The notes under the pieces: model-generated
What the model was told of the DNA's origin: nothing
Databases searched by the model: none
The model's input: the letters and a program-made list of their open reading frames with translations, nothing else
In this document: piece after piece, positions 6,779 through 15,907 of the stretch
How positions within the stretch are numbered: the first letter of the stretch is position 1
Layout: every line of letters begins with the position of its first letter
Program-made: the position numbers and the translations under genes
Assembly (NCBI GenBank): GCA_001770935.1
Contig: MESI01000023.1
Span: 1-53,216, forward strand
Length of the DNA stretch: 53,216 nt
From: Burkholderiales bacterium RIFCSPLOWO2_12_FULL_61_40
Lineage (GTDB): Bacteria > Pseudomonadota > Gammaproteobacteria > Burkholderiales > Burkholderiaceae_C
Direction: 5' to 3'

Positions 6779-8701
6779 TTAAGAACTCTTGCGTACGCGT
6801 AAGTACCATTCGCACAGCAAACGCACCTGTTTGGCGGTGTAACCTTTGGCCACCATGCGGGTGACAAAGTCTTCGTGCTTTTTCGCTTCATCGACGCTGG
6901 CCTTGGCATTGAAACTGATCACGGGCAAAAGTTCTTCGGTGTTGGAGAACATCTTTTTCTCAATGACCAGCCGCAGTTTTTCATAGCTGGTCCAACTCGG
7001 GTTTTTGCCCTGGTTGTTGGCACGGGCCCGCAACACAAAATTGACGATTTCGTTGCGGAAGTCTTTCGGGTTGGCAATGCCCGCCGGTTTTTCGATTTTT
7101 TCCAGCTCGGCGTTCAGGGCAGAGCGGTCGAAAGACTCACCGGTGTCGGTGTCGCGGTACTCGTTGTCCTGGATCCAGTAGTCGGCATAGGTGACATAGC
7201 GGTCAAAGATGTTTTGCCCGTACTCGCTGTAGCTTTCCAGGTAGGCGGTCTGGATTTCCTTGCCGATGAACTCGGCATACCGGGGCGCCAGGTATTCTTT
7301 GATGAACCCGGTGTACTTGGTTTCGAGTTCGGCGGGGAACTGCTCGCGTTCAATCTGCTGCTCCAGCACGTACATCAGGTGCACGGGGTTGGCGGCCACT
7401 TCGGAGCTGTCGAAGTTAAAGACCTTGGAGAGGATCTTGAACGCAAACCGGGTGGACACGCCGCTCATGCCTTCGTCCACGCCTGCGTAGTCCCGGTACT
7501 CCTGGTAGCTCTTGGCGCGTGGATCGGTGTCTTTGAGGCTTTCGCCGTCGTAGACCTGCATTTTGCTGTACAGGCTGGAGTTTTCCGGCTCTTTGAGGCG
7601 TGTGAGGATGGAGAACTGGCTCATCATCTTGAGTGTTCCGGGGGCGCATTTGGCTTCGCCCAAGGAAGACTCGCGGATGAGTTTTTCGTAGATCTTGACC
7701 TCTTCGCGCACGCTCAGGCAGTAAGGCACCTTGACGATGTAAATGCGGTCCAAAAACGCTTCGTTGTTTTTGTTGTTGCGGAAAGTCTTCCATTCACTTT
7801 CGTTACTGTGCGCCAGCACGATGCCGTCAAACGGGATGGCGCCAAAGCCCTCGGTGCCCTTGAAATTGCCTTCCTGGGTTGCGGTCAGCAAGGGGTGCAG
7901 CACCTTGATGGGGGCCTTGAACATTTCCACGAATTCCAGCATGCCCTGGTTGGCCAGACACAGGCCGCCCGAGTAGCTGTAGGCGTCGGGGTCGTCCTGG
8001 GCGTAGCTTTCCAGTTTGCGGATGTCCACCTTGCCCACCAGCGAACTGATGTCCTGGTTGTTTTCGTCGCCCGGCTCGGTTTTGGCCAAGCCGATTTGTT
8101 TCAGGATGCTGGGATAGCGCTTGACCACCCTGAACTGGCGGATATCACCACCAAACTCGTCCAGACGCTTGACCGCCCAGGGCGACAAAATGCGTTTCAG
8201 GTAACGGCTGGGGATGCCAAAGTTTTCCTGCAGGATGGGGCCATCTTCGATCGCGTCAAACAAGGCCAGGGGGGTCTCGTTGACGGGGGAACCTTTGATG
8301 GCATAAAACGGCACCTGTTGCATCAGGTATTTGAGGCGCTCGGCAATCGAACTCTTGCCGCCACCGACCGGGCCCAACAGGTAAAGAATCTGTTTGCGCT
8401 CTTCCAAGCCCTGCGCGGAATGGCGGAAGTAGCTGACAACCTGCTCAATCGCATCCTCCATACCGTAAAACTCGGCAAAGGCAGGGTAACGTTTGATCAC
8501 CTTGTTGGCGAACAGGCGGGACAAGCGCGGGTCGTTGCGGGTATCCACCAACTCGGGCTCACCGATGGCACTCAACATGCGTTCGGAAGCTGTTGCGTAG
8601 GCCAAAGGACTGCGCTTGCACTCCGCAAGGTAGTCGTCGATGGAAAGTTCCTCTTCGCGGCTGCGTGCATAGCGGGCGACGAAGTTGCCAATTGCGTCCA
8701 T
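6779..8701 (-). CDS. prkA: PrkA family serine protein kinase (YeaG)
   Basis: A 640-residue protein. It has an AAA+-like N-terminal domain with Walker A GPVGGGKS (110-117) and the C-terminal PrkA kinase-related region. The typical opening SREEELSIDDYLAECK and the LGPVGGGKSSIAERLK, YSGGLCLANQGMLEFVEMFKAP and AHSNESEW segments are all present, so the gene looks intact. The family phosphorylates serine on target proteins in vitro and is needed for adaptation to starvation and stationary phase; protease activity has also been reported for some members. A TAGGAGG Shine-Dalgarno lies 6 bases before the ATG. It is first in the operon with yeaH and spoVR. The 273-base gap upstream is shared with the divergent DUF6172 gene and must carry both promoters, though no clear sigma box stood out. 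Confidence 0.95.
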   Translation of the reverse strand: MDAIGNFVARYARSREEELSIDDYLAECKRSPLAYATASERMLSAIGEPELVDTRNDPRLSRLFANKVIKRYPAFAEFYGMEDAIEQVVSYFRHSAQGLEERKQILYLLGPVGGGKSSIAERLKYLMQQVPFYAIKGSPVNETPLALFDAIEDGPILQENFGIPSRYLKRILSPWAVKRLDEFGGDIRQFRVVKRYPSILKQIGLAKTEPGDENNQDISSLVGKVDIRKLESYAQDDPDAYSYSGGLCLANQGMLEFVEMFKAPIKVLHPLLTATQEGNFKGTEGFGAIPFDGIVLAHSNESEWKTFRNNKNNEAFLDRIYIVKVPYCLSVREEVKIYEKLIRESSLGEAKCAPGTLKMMSQFSILTRLKEPENSSLYSKMQVYDGESLKDTDPRAKSYQEYRDYAGVDEGMSGVSTRFAFKILSKVFNFDSSEVAANPVHLMYVLEQQIEREQFPAELETKYTGFIKEYLAPRYAEFIGKEIQTAYLESYSEYGQNIFDRYVTYADYWIQDNEYRDTDTGESFDRSALNAELEKIEKPAGIANPKDFRNEIVNFVLRARANNQGKNPSWTSYEKLRLVIEKKMFSNTEELLPVISFNAKASVDEAKKHEDFVTRMVAKGYTAKQVRLLCEWYLRVRKSS

Positions 8702-8974
8702 AGAGCCTCCTACTTCAGTAAGGTGTTACCACGAAAATAACGACACTTTGTGTATTAGGTACAGGTAACTAATGATAGGTTCAATTAAAGTTTTGCGCGC
8801 ATTTCTTGGCGGAAAAAAGCGCAGGGAAAACCATTCTTTTGTAAAGATCTACACCAGGGGAATAAAGCGCCGCGCACATTGATAGATTGCAACACAAAAA
8901 CATATCCGTCGCATAATCGTGCGCTTTTCCATCACGCCCGTCGGGGGTGATACCAGACTGGCTTTAAGGACACC

Positions 8975-9289
8975 GTGAAAAAAACATTCAAACTCAATAT
9001 CGAAGGCAAAAACCGCGACCGCGTGCTGGACGCCACCAAGCACGAGATTCGCAAATACGTTAAGCGTCAACGGCGCGTGCCTCTGCCTGCAGGCGTGGAC
9101 TACTGGGATTTCGATTGCAGGTTTGGCACGGGTGCAGAAAACGCCGAAGTGGTGCATTTCGCAACCATCACCGCGCTGATCGATGCCGTGGCAACGGGCG
9201 GTGGAGATGCGTTTTATCTGGAGTTGTTGGCCAAAAACGGTTACCGCCAGGCCAAAGAGCCCAGCGTGCTGGAAGCCAATCTGGGCTAA
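8975..9289 (+). CDS. DUF6172 family protein
   Basis: A 104-residue soluble protein starting at GTG 8975 behind AAGGA. It opens MKKTFKLNIEGKNRDRVLDATKHEIRKY and has a WDFDCRFG segment, which I recognise as DUF6172, a small family of unknown function found in proteobacteria. It contains many basic residues in the first half and no membrane segment. It is divergent from prkA, and its stop overlaps by 4 bases with the stop of the exonuclease gene on the other strand. Confidence 0.8.
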   Translation: MKKTFKLNIEGKNRDRVLDATKHEIRKYVKRQRRVPLPAGVDYWDFDCRFGTGAENAEVVHFATITALIDAVATGGGDAFYLELLAKNGYRQAKEPSVLEANLG

Positions 9290-9885
9290 GACGGCATCAG
9301 GCCCAGCGCGTGGTAGACCTGAATGGCCGCCCACGCATCGTTGCCGGAGTAAATAATCTGGCTATCTGTCAATTGCCGGTTGGACCAGTTGGAGGTGGTG
9401 GCCTTTCTGGACTTCAGAAAGCGGCGTTTGAACACCACTGCCACAGCGCCGCGCACACCCAACTCCCGTCCGTAGCCTTTTTCTTTAAAAATTACATTCA
9501 GATCCAGCACATTTTTGGGGTGAACGCCCAAGGTGCGCTTGATCTGCACATGGTCTCCGGCCAGTCCAAACCCGACTTTCAGCAGGCGGCTTGACTCCAG
9601 CAGCTCGGACGCAGCTTCCCGGCAGGCCGGATCGTGCAGTTGAAAGACGTAGGCTTGGTTCAAGGTGGAAAATTGCACCACGTGGGGGCCCGCAGAGACT
9701 TCATCTTTGGCAAATGTGGGCTTGGATTCGGTATCAAACCCCAACACAGTGCAGGCATGGAGTGCTTCAAATGCCTTTTGCGCCTGCTGGGGGCTGCAGA
9801 TGACCGCAATGCGGTCCAGTCCAAGCCGGGTCAGGGGTTCAAGTCCGGCAATTTGATCTTTGGTGGGGGTAGGAATTCGGTGCAT
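9286..9885 (-). CDS. 3'-5' exonuclease, DnaQ/RNase D-like (DEDDy)
   Basis: A 199-residue single-domain DEDDy exonuclease. Visible motifs are GFDTES (D51, E53), GFGLAGDHVQI (D111) and the terminal YSGNDAWAA (Y179, D183), giving the two-metal site of the RNase D/WRN-exonuclease group. A basic stretch near residues 152-160 (FKRRFLKSRK) may contact nucleic acid. There are no HRDC or other accessory domains, so the substrate (RNA end trimming or DNA) cannot be decided. The next gene upstream on the same strand ends only 3 bases away, so this gene may be co-transcribed after the two P-type ATPases. Confidence 0.85.
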   Translation of the reverse strand: MHRIPTPTKDQIAGLEPLTRLGLDRIAVICSPQQAQKAFEALHACTVLGFDTESKPTFAKDEVSAGPHVVQFSTLNQAYVFQLHDPACREAASELLESSRLLKVGFGLAGDHVQIKRTLGVHPKNVLDLNVIFKEKGYGRELGVRGAVAVVFKRRFLKSRKATTSNWSNRQLTDSQIIYSGNDAWAAIQVYHALGLMPS

Positions 9886-9888
9886 TGC

Positions 9889-12489
9889 CTACAGCTTAGA
9901 CGATATTGAGCGGCTGAGTTTGAGGGCTTCGAACCAGTGCACACTCGCAATCCCTAACACGCAGGCGGCCAGAAGGGTGCTTGGGGGAAGGGGGGCAAAG
10001 TAGAACAGGCGCGCCAGCGGTGGCAGGTAAATGGCCATGCCCATGTGTCCCAGCGTCAGGCCGGAGACCACCCGCAGCATTCGGTTGGGTGTCCACAGTG
10101 AAGCCCACAAAGAGGCTTGGTGTGAGCGGTTGGAGAAAATCAGCGCCAGATTGCCGGTGACCAGCGTTGCGAAGGCGAACGCACGGGCGAGGTTTTCGGG
10201 GAAGTGTGAAACACCCCAGGCATATGCCGCAGCCACGACCAACAACACGCCAAGGCCTTGCAGCAGCGCAAAAGTCAGCGGCATGCCTCCAAAGAGCCGG
10301 GCATTGGCGTCACGCGGTGGACGTTGCATGATGTTTGCCTCGGAGGGTTCGTTTTCGAACACCATGGAGCAAGCAGGGCCAACCACCAGCTCCAAAAATG
10401 CAATATGCAGGGGAAAGAGCGCCGCAGGCCAGCCCATGAGCACCGGTAGCAAGGCCATTCCAGCAATGGGCACATGCACCGCCAGTATGTAAGACATGGA
10501 CTTGCGCAGGTTGTCAAAAATGCGCCGACCCAGGCGCACTGCCCGGACAATGGAGGCAAAGTTGTCGTCTAACAGCACCAGGGCGGCAGCTTCACGGGCC
10601 ACGTCAGAGCCACGCCCTCCCATGGCGACCCCCACATGCGCGGCTTTTAGCGCGGGGGCGTCGTTCACTCCATCGCCGGTCATAGCTACGATGTCACCGT
10701 TGGCTTTTAAAGCTTGCACAATGCGCAGCTTTTGGTCGGGAACCACGCGCGCGCACACACTTACCGTGCGCATTCGCTGTTGCAACTCCGCATCGCTAAG
10801 TGCCGCCAGTTCATCGCCCGTCAATATCTGGTGGGGCTGTGCGCAGTCCAGATGGGCCTGGATTGCGATGGCCTGTGCGGTGGCGGGGTAGTCGCCGGTA
10901 ATCATCACCACCCGGATACCTGCAGAGTGACACTGGACCACGGCTTGCGGAATTTCCGGGCGCAATGGATCTGCCAAGCCCAGCAAGCCGATGAATTCAA
11001 ACGCAAAGTCATGTTCTATTTCAGGCCAGGAATTGCCTGCAAACCGTGCCTTGGCAACCCCCAGCACGCGTAACCCCTTGGCGGCCATGGCCTCCACCGC
11101 CGTGGCGATGCGCGCCTGTATCCCCGTGCTCAGGTGGCAAAGGTCGACAATGGCTTCGGGGGCTCCCTTGGCGGCAACCACATGGGCGTCAGCGTCCACG
11201 GCCTGCCATACGTGCGACATGGCTCGCAACTGGGGTGTCAATCCATACTCACGCACCAAAGTCCAGTCGCGGTGCAGGTGCTCGGTACCTTCCAGAAAAT
11301 ATTGCCCCAAGCGGTGGAATGCTTTTTCCATAGGGTCAAAGGGGGCCACCATGCTGGCCAGAATGGAGTACTCGACCAGACTATGAAAGGTTTCCGGTAA
11401 CTCGGACGGGGTTGCGTAGTCGATGAGCAGGCTTTCCCCCAGAGCGGTACGGCTGTCCAGGGTATAGAGTTCCACCACGGTCATGCGGTTTTCCGTGAGC
11501 GTGCCGGTTTTGTCCACACACAACACAGTAGTCGCACCCAGGGTCTCAATCGCGGCAATGCGCCGTGTCAGGACATTTTGCTTGGACAAGCGCCAGGCGC
11601 CCAGTGCCGGCAGCACGGTCAATACCACGGTGAACTCTTGTGGCAATAAGGCCATTGCCAGCGCAATGCCTGCCAACAGGGCTCCAAGCCAGTCGCCTCG
11701 CAGAAGGCCGTACGCCAGAACCAGCATCATGCTTGCGCCCACGGCAATCAGCGCCAGTACTTGAACCAGGCGGGCTGTTTGCTTTTTGAGGGGCGAACGT
11801 TCATTGGACAGGGTTTCCAGCGCCGTTCCAATACGGCCCATTTCGCTATGGCGCCCGGTGGCATTCACCCGTGCAATGCCGTGTCCATGCACCAACAAAG
11901 TGCCAGAAAACAATGTTGCGGCGCGATCCCCGCCGGGGCCGGGGCTGGGGCCGGGGCTTGTAGTGGGTGTGGTGGCCGCGTTTGCCATTTTGGGGACGGG
12001 GACAGCCTCGCCCGTCAACAAGGATTCGTCCACTTGGATGTCGGTGCCACTGACCAATATGGCGTCTGCGGCGATACGGTCGCCTTCTGCCACCAGCAGG
12101 ATGTCACCACACACGACGTCGCTTCCTGCGATGTATTGCGGTTGTCCGTCACGCAACACCCGCGCCCGCGGGCTGGCGAGTTGGCGCAGGGCCGCCATGG
12201 CGCGCGCAGTTTTGCCCTCCTGGTACAGCGTTAAAGCCATCACAACCAACACCAAACCGAACAAAATCACGCCTTCTTGCAAGTCGCCCAATGCCAGGTA
12301 GAGCAAACCAGCAACCAGCAGCAGCACGAACATGGGCTCTTGCAGCGTTTCTCGGACAAGGGTGCGCAGCATTTGCCTCTGCTCATCTGGCAGCGCATTG
12401 GGACCATCAGTGCGCAGGCGTTGTGCCGCTTGGGCTGCGCTCAGCCCTTCGCCGATGTTCAGCTTCTCACGAGGCGTCGGTAAAACCAT
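9889..12489 (-). CDS. P2-like cation-translocating P-type ATPase
   Basis: An 866-residue pump with all core parts: N-terminal cation-ATPase domain, A-domain TGEA (159-162), M4 with LLPQEFTVVLTVLPALGAWR (281-300), phosphorylation motif DKTGTLT (326-332), the GDGVNDAPALK hinge, and six C-terminal membrane segments. The PQEF form of M4 puts it in a bacterial P2-like branch usually annotated as Ca2+/H+-type. The ion is not decided by sequence. In M6 the motif reads LELVVGPACSMVFENEP, where from memory the branch has Asp in place of the Gly. An unusual S/P/G/T-rich insert after TGEA (about residues 170-188) is encoded by a hexanucleotide repeat. The ATG follows GGAGG and overlaps the mgtA-like gene by 31 bases. 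Confidence 0.9.
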   Translation of the reverse strand: MVLPTPREKLNIGEGLSAAQAAQRLRTDGPNALPDEQRQMLRTLVRETLQEPMFVLLLVAGLLYLALGDLQEGVILFGLVLVVMALTLYQEGKTARAMAALRQLASPRARVLRDGQPQYIAGSDVVCGDILLVAEGDRIAADAILVSGTDIQVDESLLTGEAVPVPKMANAATTPTTSPGPSPGPGGDRAATLFSGTLLVHGHGIARVNATGRHSEMGRIGTALETLSNERSPLKKQTARLVQVLALIAVGASMMLVLAYGLLRGDWLGALLAGIALAMALLPQEFTVVLTVLPALGAWRLSKQNVLTRRIAAIETLGATTVLCVDKTGTLTENRMTVVELYTLDSRTALGESLLIDYATPSELPETFHSLVEYSILASMVAPFDPMEKAFHRLGQYFLEGTEHLHRDWTLVREYGLTPQLRAMSHVWQAVDADAHVVAAKGAPEAIVDLCHLSTGIQARIATAVEAMAAKGLRVLGVAKARFAGNSWPEIEHDFAFEFIGLLGLADPLRPEIPQAVVQCHSAGIRVVMITGDYPATAQAIAIQAHLDCAQPHQILTGDELAALSDAELQQRMRTVSVCARVVPDQKLRIVQALKANGDIVAMTGDGVNDAPALKAAHVGVAMGGRGSDVAREAAALVLLDDNFASIVRAVRLGRRIFDNLRKSMSYILAVHVPIAGMALLPVLMGWPAALFPLHIAFLELVVGPACSMVFENEPSEANIMQRPPRDANARLFGGMPLTFALLQGLGVLLVVAAAYAWGVSHFPENLARAFAFATLVTGNLALIFSNRSHQASLWASLWTPNRMLRVVSGLTLGHMGMAIYLPPLARLFYFAPLPPSTLLAACVLGIASVHWFEALKLSRSISSKL
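11935..11958. repeat. (GGGGCY)4 hexanucleotide tandem repeat inside the P-type ATPase gene
   Basis: Four head-to-tail hexamers GGGGCC, GGGGCT, GGGGCC, GGGGCT on the + strand. Four runs of four G with short loops fit a G-quadruplex on the strand opposite the coding strand. In the protein they give the Ser-Pro-Gly-Pro repeat of the A-domain insert. Gain or loss of whole units keeps the frame, so copy number could vary between strains. Confidence 0.85.
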
Positions 12490-14945
12490 TGTTTACCTCC
12501 TTCGACCATGAGCAAGTAGGCAGCCAGCAATGCCAATAACAGACCAAAGAAGGACAAGGGCAGGGGGGCAAAACCCAAATACGGCGCCAAGGCGGTGAAG
12601 GGAAGCACCATGGCGGTGAGTACGACGCCCAAAGAGGTCAGTACAAGCCAGCGGTTCGGATGGCTGTGCAAGGGGTTGCGGCGGGTCCGGATCACAAAAA
12701 TAACCAGCACCTGGGTGGCAATCGATTCCACAAACCAGCCCGTACGAAACAAGGGTTCATTGGCGCTAAAGAGCAGGATCAAACAATAGAAAGTCAGAAA
12801 GTCGAACAAGGAGCTGATGGGGCCAATGGTGAGCATGAAGTTCCGGATAAAGGACATATCCCAGCGCCGCGGATTGGCCAGATCTTCGGGGTCCACATTG
12901 TCCATAGGCAAGGTGATTTCAGATATGTCATACAGCAAATTGTTGAGCAAAATCTGCAATGGCAGCATGGGCAAAAAGGGCAAGAACAGGGTCGCCGCAG
13001 CCATGCTGAACATATTGCCAAAATTGGAACTGGTGGCCATCATGATGTACTTCATCACGTTGCCAAAGGTCCGACGCCCCTCCAAAATCCCCTGGTGCAG
13101 CACCATCAGGTCGTTTTCCAGCAAGACCATGGCAGCGGCCTGTTTGGCGACATCTACCGCGCCTTCAACCGATATGCCTACGTCGGCGGTGTGCAGTGAA
13201 GGGGCGTCGTTGATGCCGTCGCCCAGGTAGCCCACGACATGGCCGCGTGCTTTCAACGCCAGAATGATGCGATTTTTTTGGGAAGGATTTACCCGGCAAA
13301 ACAGGTTCACGCTTTCCACCCGTGCACGCAGCGCGTCATCATTCATGGCCGCAATCTCGATACCAGTCAACATACCTTCGATGACCACGCCCAACTGGTT
13401 GCACACATGGCGTGTGACCAACTCGTTGTCGCCCGTCACAATCTTCACAGCCACGCCGCTGGTGGCCATCGCCTGAAGCGCCTGGCCTGCGCTGGCTTTC
13501 GGGGGATCCAAAAATGCGGCAAACCCCGCAAACACCAGTTCGCTTTCGTCCGAAACCACAGCGTGGGGGTGGTCAATGGGCACGTCCCGCCAGGCAATGC
13601 CCAACACGCGAAAACCTCCTTGTCCCAGTTGGTCGAACAGTTGCTCTATGCGCAGCTTTGCCGCATTGTCCAATGAGACGGTGTCACCATTGCCGCTCTG
13701 GTAGTGGGTGCACAAGCTCAGTACATCTTCGGGCGCACCCTTGACAACCAGGCGGCGCGCATTCGCACGCTCGACCAGTACCGACACACGGCGACGTTCG
13801 AAATCAAAGGGGACTTCGTCGATCTTGCTCCAGTCGGAGATATCTATGTCTTCATGCGCAAGAATGGCATCGTCCATCGGGCTTTTCAGGCCGCTTTCGA
13901 AGTAGCTGTTGAGATAGGCAAGTGCCAGCACATGGGCGTTGTCCAGTCCATTGGCATCCACATGGCGTTCCAGGCGAATCTTCGCCTCGGTCAGGGTTCC
14001 TGTTTTGTCGGTGCACAAAACATCCATGGCGCCCATGTCTTGTATGGCGGATGGGCGCTTGACAATCACTTTCAAGGCGGCCATACGCAGGGCGCCACGC
14101 GTTAATGTGACGGAGACCACCATCGGCAACAGTTCGGGCGTCAGCCCGACTGCAAGTGCAATGGCGAAAAGAAAGGAGTCGAGCAGTGACCGATGTAAGG
14201 CGACGTTGACTAACAGCGTAAACAGCACCAACATCAGCGTTAAGCGCATGATCAGCATGCCGAAATGGCGGGTGCCAATCTCAAATGCGGTGGGTGGCGC
14301 CTGCTCTGCCAGGCTCACCGCGATTTGACCCAGTGCAGTTTCACCTCCGGTGCGGCCAATTTGCACTTGAGCAGATCCGCTGACCACCGAGCTACCCATG
14401 AAGACGGTGTCTGCGGACTCCAGATCCCAGTCCATTCGGGCCGGGTCGGGTGCATTGATTTGCCGCTGGACGGACAGTCTTTTTTCGACCGGAAAAGGCT
14501 CACCAGTCAGTTGTGCCTGGTTGACAAAAAAATCATTGGCTTGCACCAGGCGGCCATCTGCTGGCACCAGATTGCCAGCAGACAGGAGCACTACGTCACC
14601 GGGAACGAGGTCAAAAACGGGAACGTCGCGGGATTTTCCATCGCGCACCACGGTGGCCGTGATGGCCACCTGCAATGCCAAACGCGCCGCTGCACGCCCC
14701 GCCCTGTAGGCCTGAACAAAGTCCAGGGTGACACTCATCACAACGATCACGCCAATTACCACGGCGCCTGTCATGTCTCCACTCAAAGCCGAAACCACAC
14801 TGGCTGCCAGCAATACCAGCACCAGCGGGTTTCGAAAATGGGCAAAAAATTGCAGCGCAACAGCCCGCTGGATTGTGGGGCGGAGTCGATTGGGGCCGTA
14901 GTGCACCAGCCTCTGGACGGCCTCACTGCTGGTCAGTCCGGTCAA
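12459..14945 (-). CDS. mgtA: Mg2+-translocating P-type ATPase, MgtA-like (P3B)
   Basis: An 828-residue pump. Diagnostic MgtA/MgtB features are PGDVV, TGEP (147-150), the M4 motif VGLTPELLPM (266-275), KRPSAIQDMGAMDVLCTDKTGTLT with phosphorylated D313, and the M6 NNLLYDISEITLPMDNVD motif. The family imports Mg2+ with its gradient. No ATG is available; TTG 14945 preceded by GGGGAG is the best start, giving an N-terminus shorter than the roughly 900 residues of E. coli MgtA. The 3' end overlaps the next P-type ATPase gene by 31 bases, so the two pumps are coupled. No long Mg2+-sensing leader of the enterobacterial kind is visible in the 250-base upstream region. Confidence 0.92.
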   Translation of the reverse strand: MTGLTSSEAVQRLVHYGPNRLRPTIQRAVALQFFAHFRNPLVLVLLAASVVSALSGDMTGAVVIGVIVVMSVTLDFVQAYRAGRAAARLALQVAITATVVRDGKSRDVPVFDLVPGDVVLLSAGNLVPADGRLVQANDFFVNQAQLTGEPFPVEKRLSVQRQINAPDPARMDWDLESADTVFMGSSVVSGSAQVQIGRTGGETALGQIAVSLAEQAPPTAFEIGTRHFGMLIMRLTLMLVLFTLLVNVALHRSLLDSFLFAIALAVGLTPELLPMVVSVTLTRGALRMAALKVIVKRPSAIQDMGAMDVLCTDKTGTLTEAKIRLERHVDANGLDNAHVLALAYLNSYFESGLKSPMDDAILAHEDIDISDWSKIDEVPFDFERRRVSVLVERANARRLVVKGAPEDVLSLCTHYQSGNGDTVSLDNAAKLRIEQLFDQLGQGGFRVLGIAWRDVPIDHPHAVVSDESELVFAGFAAFLDPPKASAGQALQAMATSGVAVKIVTGDNELVTRHVCNQLGVVIEGMLTGIEIAAMNDDALRARVESVNLFCRVNPSQKNRIILALKARGHVVGYLGDGINDAPSLHTADVGISVEGAVDVAKQAAAMVLLENDLMVLHQGILEGRRTFGNVMKYIMMATSSNFGNMFSMAAATLFLPFLPMLPLQILLNNLLYDISEITLPMDNVDPEDLANPRRWDMSFIRNFMLTIGPISSLFDFLTFYCLILLFSANEPLFRTGWFVESIATQVLVIFVIRTRRNPLHSHPNRWLVLTSLGVVLTAMVLPFTALAPYLGFAPLPLSFFGLLLALLAAYLLMVEGGKQWFYRRLVRS

Positions 14946-15031
14946 TGCGCTCCCCAGGTGAATTGAAACGTGCCAGAAATTGGCGCGGTTTGGAAAGAGG
15001 AGTGACGCTACGCCTCCAAGCCAATCATGTT

Positions 15032-15045
15032 TTGATTGAAGTCAA
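15032..15045. promoter_or_regulatory. FNR/ANR-like box between mgtA-like gene and isochorismatase gene
   Basis: TTGATTGAAGTCAA matches the FNR consensus TTGAT-N4-ATCAA except for one base (G for A). Its centre is about 93 bases upstream of the mgtA-like TTG start and about 158 bases upstream of the isochorismatase start. The distance is usable for the pump operon if its leader is about 50 bases. Only sequence similarity supports this. Confidence 0.35.
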
Positions 15046-15196
15046 GATCAACACATTTTTATCGTCAGGAGTTTTCAGGGAGTGGATGCAAAACCCGTTT
15101 CAAAGTTGCATGTGCGGCAGTGGCAAAAACGAGGAGGGGTCGCCACGGCTGCTGCGATTGGTTATGCTCTTCTTTCCCTATATTTGAAAGTTGCTC

Positions 15197-15811
15197 ATGT
15201 TGTTAGATGTGGATGAATCCCAACTGGTACTGGTGGATTTCCAGGTTCGATTGATGCCGGTCATACAGGACTCGCAAATGGTTTTGGCCAATGCAGTTCG
15301 TCTGGCTCAAATGGCGGCGCTTCTTAAAGTACCCGCTTTTGCGACCGAGCAGAATCCGTCCAGGCTGGGCGAAAGTGTTCCTGAGTTACGTGGCGTGTTG
15401 AACCATGCTCAGGCTCGGGTGCTTGGCAAGATGCAGTTCAGTGCGGTCGAAGAGGGACTGGGTGAATGGCTGCGTCCTCCGGCCAAGCCCGTACAAGGCA
15501 ATGCGCGTAGTTTGCCCAAGCATTTGCAGAAGCCGACCCAGGAAGACGCTGGGCGCGGGATGATCGTTTTGGCCGGTTGCGAGGCGCACATCTGTTTGCT
15601 GCAAACGGCTTTGGATTTACTGGAGGATGATTTTGAGGTATGGGTCGTGACTGACGCCTGTGGTTCTCGGACCGAGCGTAGCCGTGATGCCGCCTTTGAC
15701 CGTCTGGCAGGTGCTGGGGCCGAATTGGTGACCACGGAGATGGTGGCCTTTGAGTGGGTGCGCAGTGCAGAGCATCCTGCGTTCAAGGAAATCCAGGCAC
15801 TCATTAAATAG
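15197..15811 (+). CDS. Isochorismatase-family cysteine hydrolase
   Basis: A 204-residue hydrolase. ATG 15197 is the natural start; a TTG two codons earlier is in frame. The catalytic triad of the family is present: D14 (VLVDFQ), K79 (LGKMQFS) and nucleophile C133 (GCEAHICLLQTA). The extra segment at about 94-120 (PPAKPVQGNARS...) is rich in Pro, Lys and Gln and is longer than usual for this loop. Relatives of the YcaC type often lack a known substrate, so neither isochorismatase nor nicotinamidase activity should be assumed. It stands alone between the divergent pump operon and prpE. Confidence 0.85.
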   Translation: MLLDVDESQLVLVDFQVRLMPVIQDSQMVLANAVRLAQMAALLKVPAFATEQNPSRLGESVPELRGVLNHAQARVLGKMQFSAVEEGLGEWLRPPAKPVQGNARSLPKHLQKPTQEDAGRGMIVLAGCEAHICLLQTALDLLEDDFEVWVVTDACGSRTERSRDAAFDRLAGAGAELVTTEMVAFEWVRSAEHPAFKEIQALIK

Positions 15812-15907
15812 GTGCGCTGTATTTTCAGGTCATTGAAAGTCAGCTTCCTGCAAGTTGGCTATTCATAATTATGAATTCAGTTTCAACGACCCGCATGGAG
15901 ACACACA

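Noticed and set aside
6875..8740. Open frame of about 620 codons on the + strand opposite prkA
   Set aside because: Same cause; PrkA on the minus strand has Walker A and strong family sequence, while this frame shows no domain and starts inside yeaH-prkA sequence.
8879..8892. FNR-like TTGATAGATTGCAA upstream of the DUF6172 gene
   Set aside because: Two of five bases in the second half-site differ from the consensus; too weak to list as a site.
14946..15190. Mg2+ riboswitch-like leader for the mgtA-like gene
   Set aside because: No long structured leader or small leader peptide of the enterobacterial type could be seen in this 245-base region.
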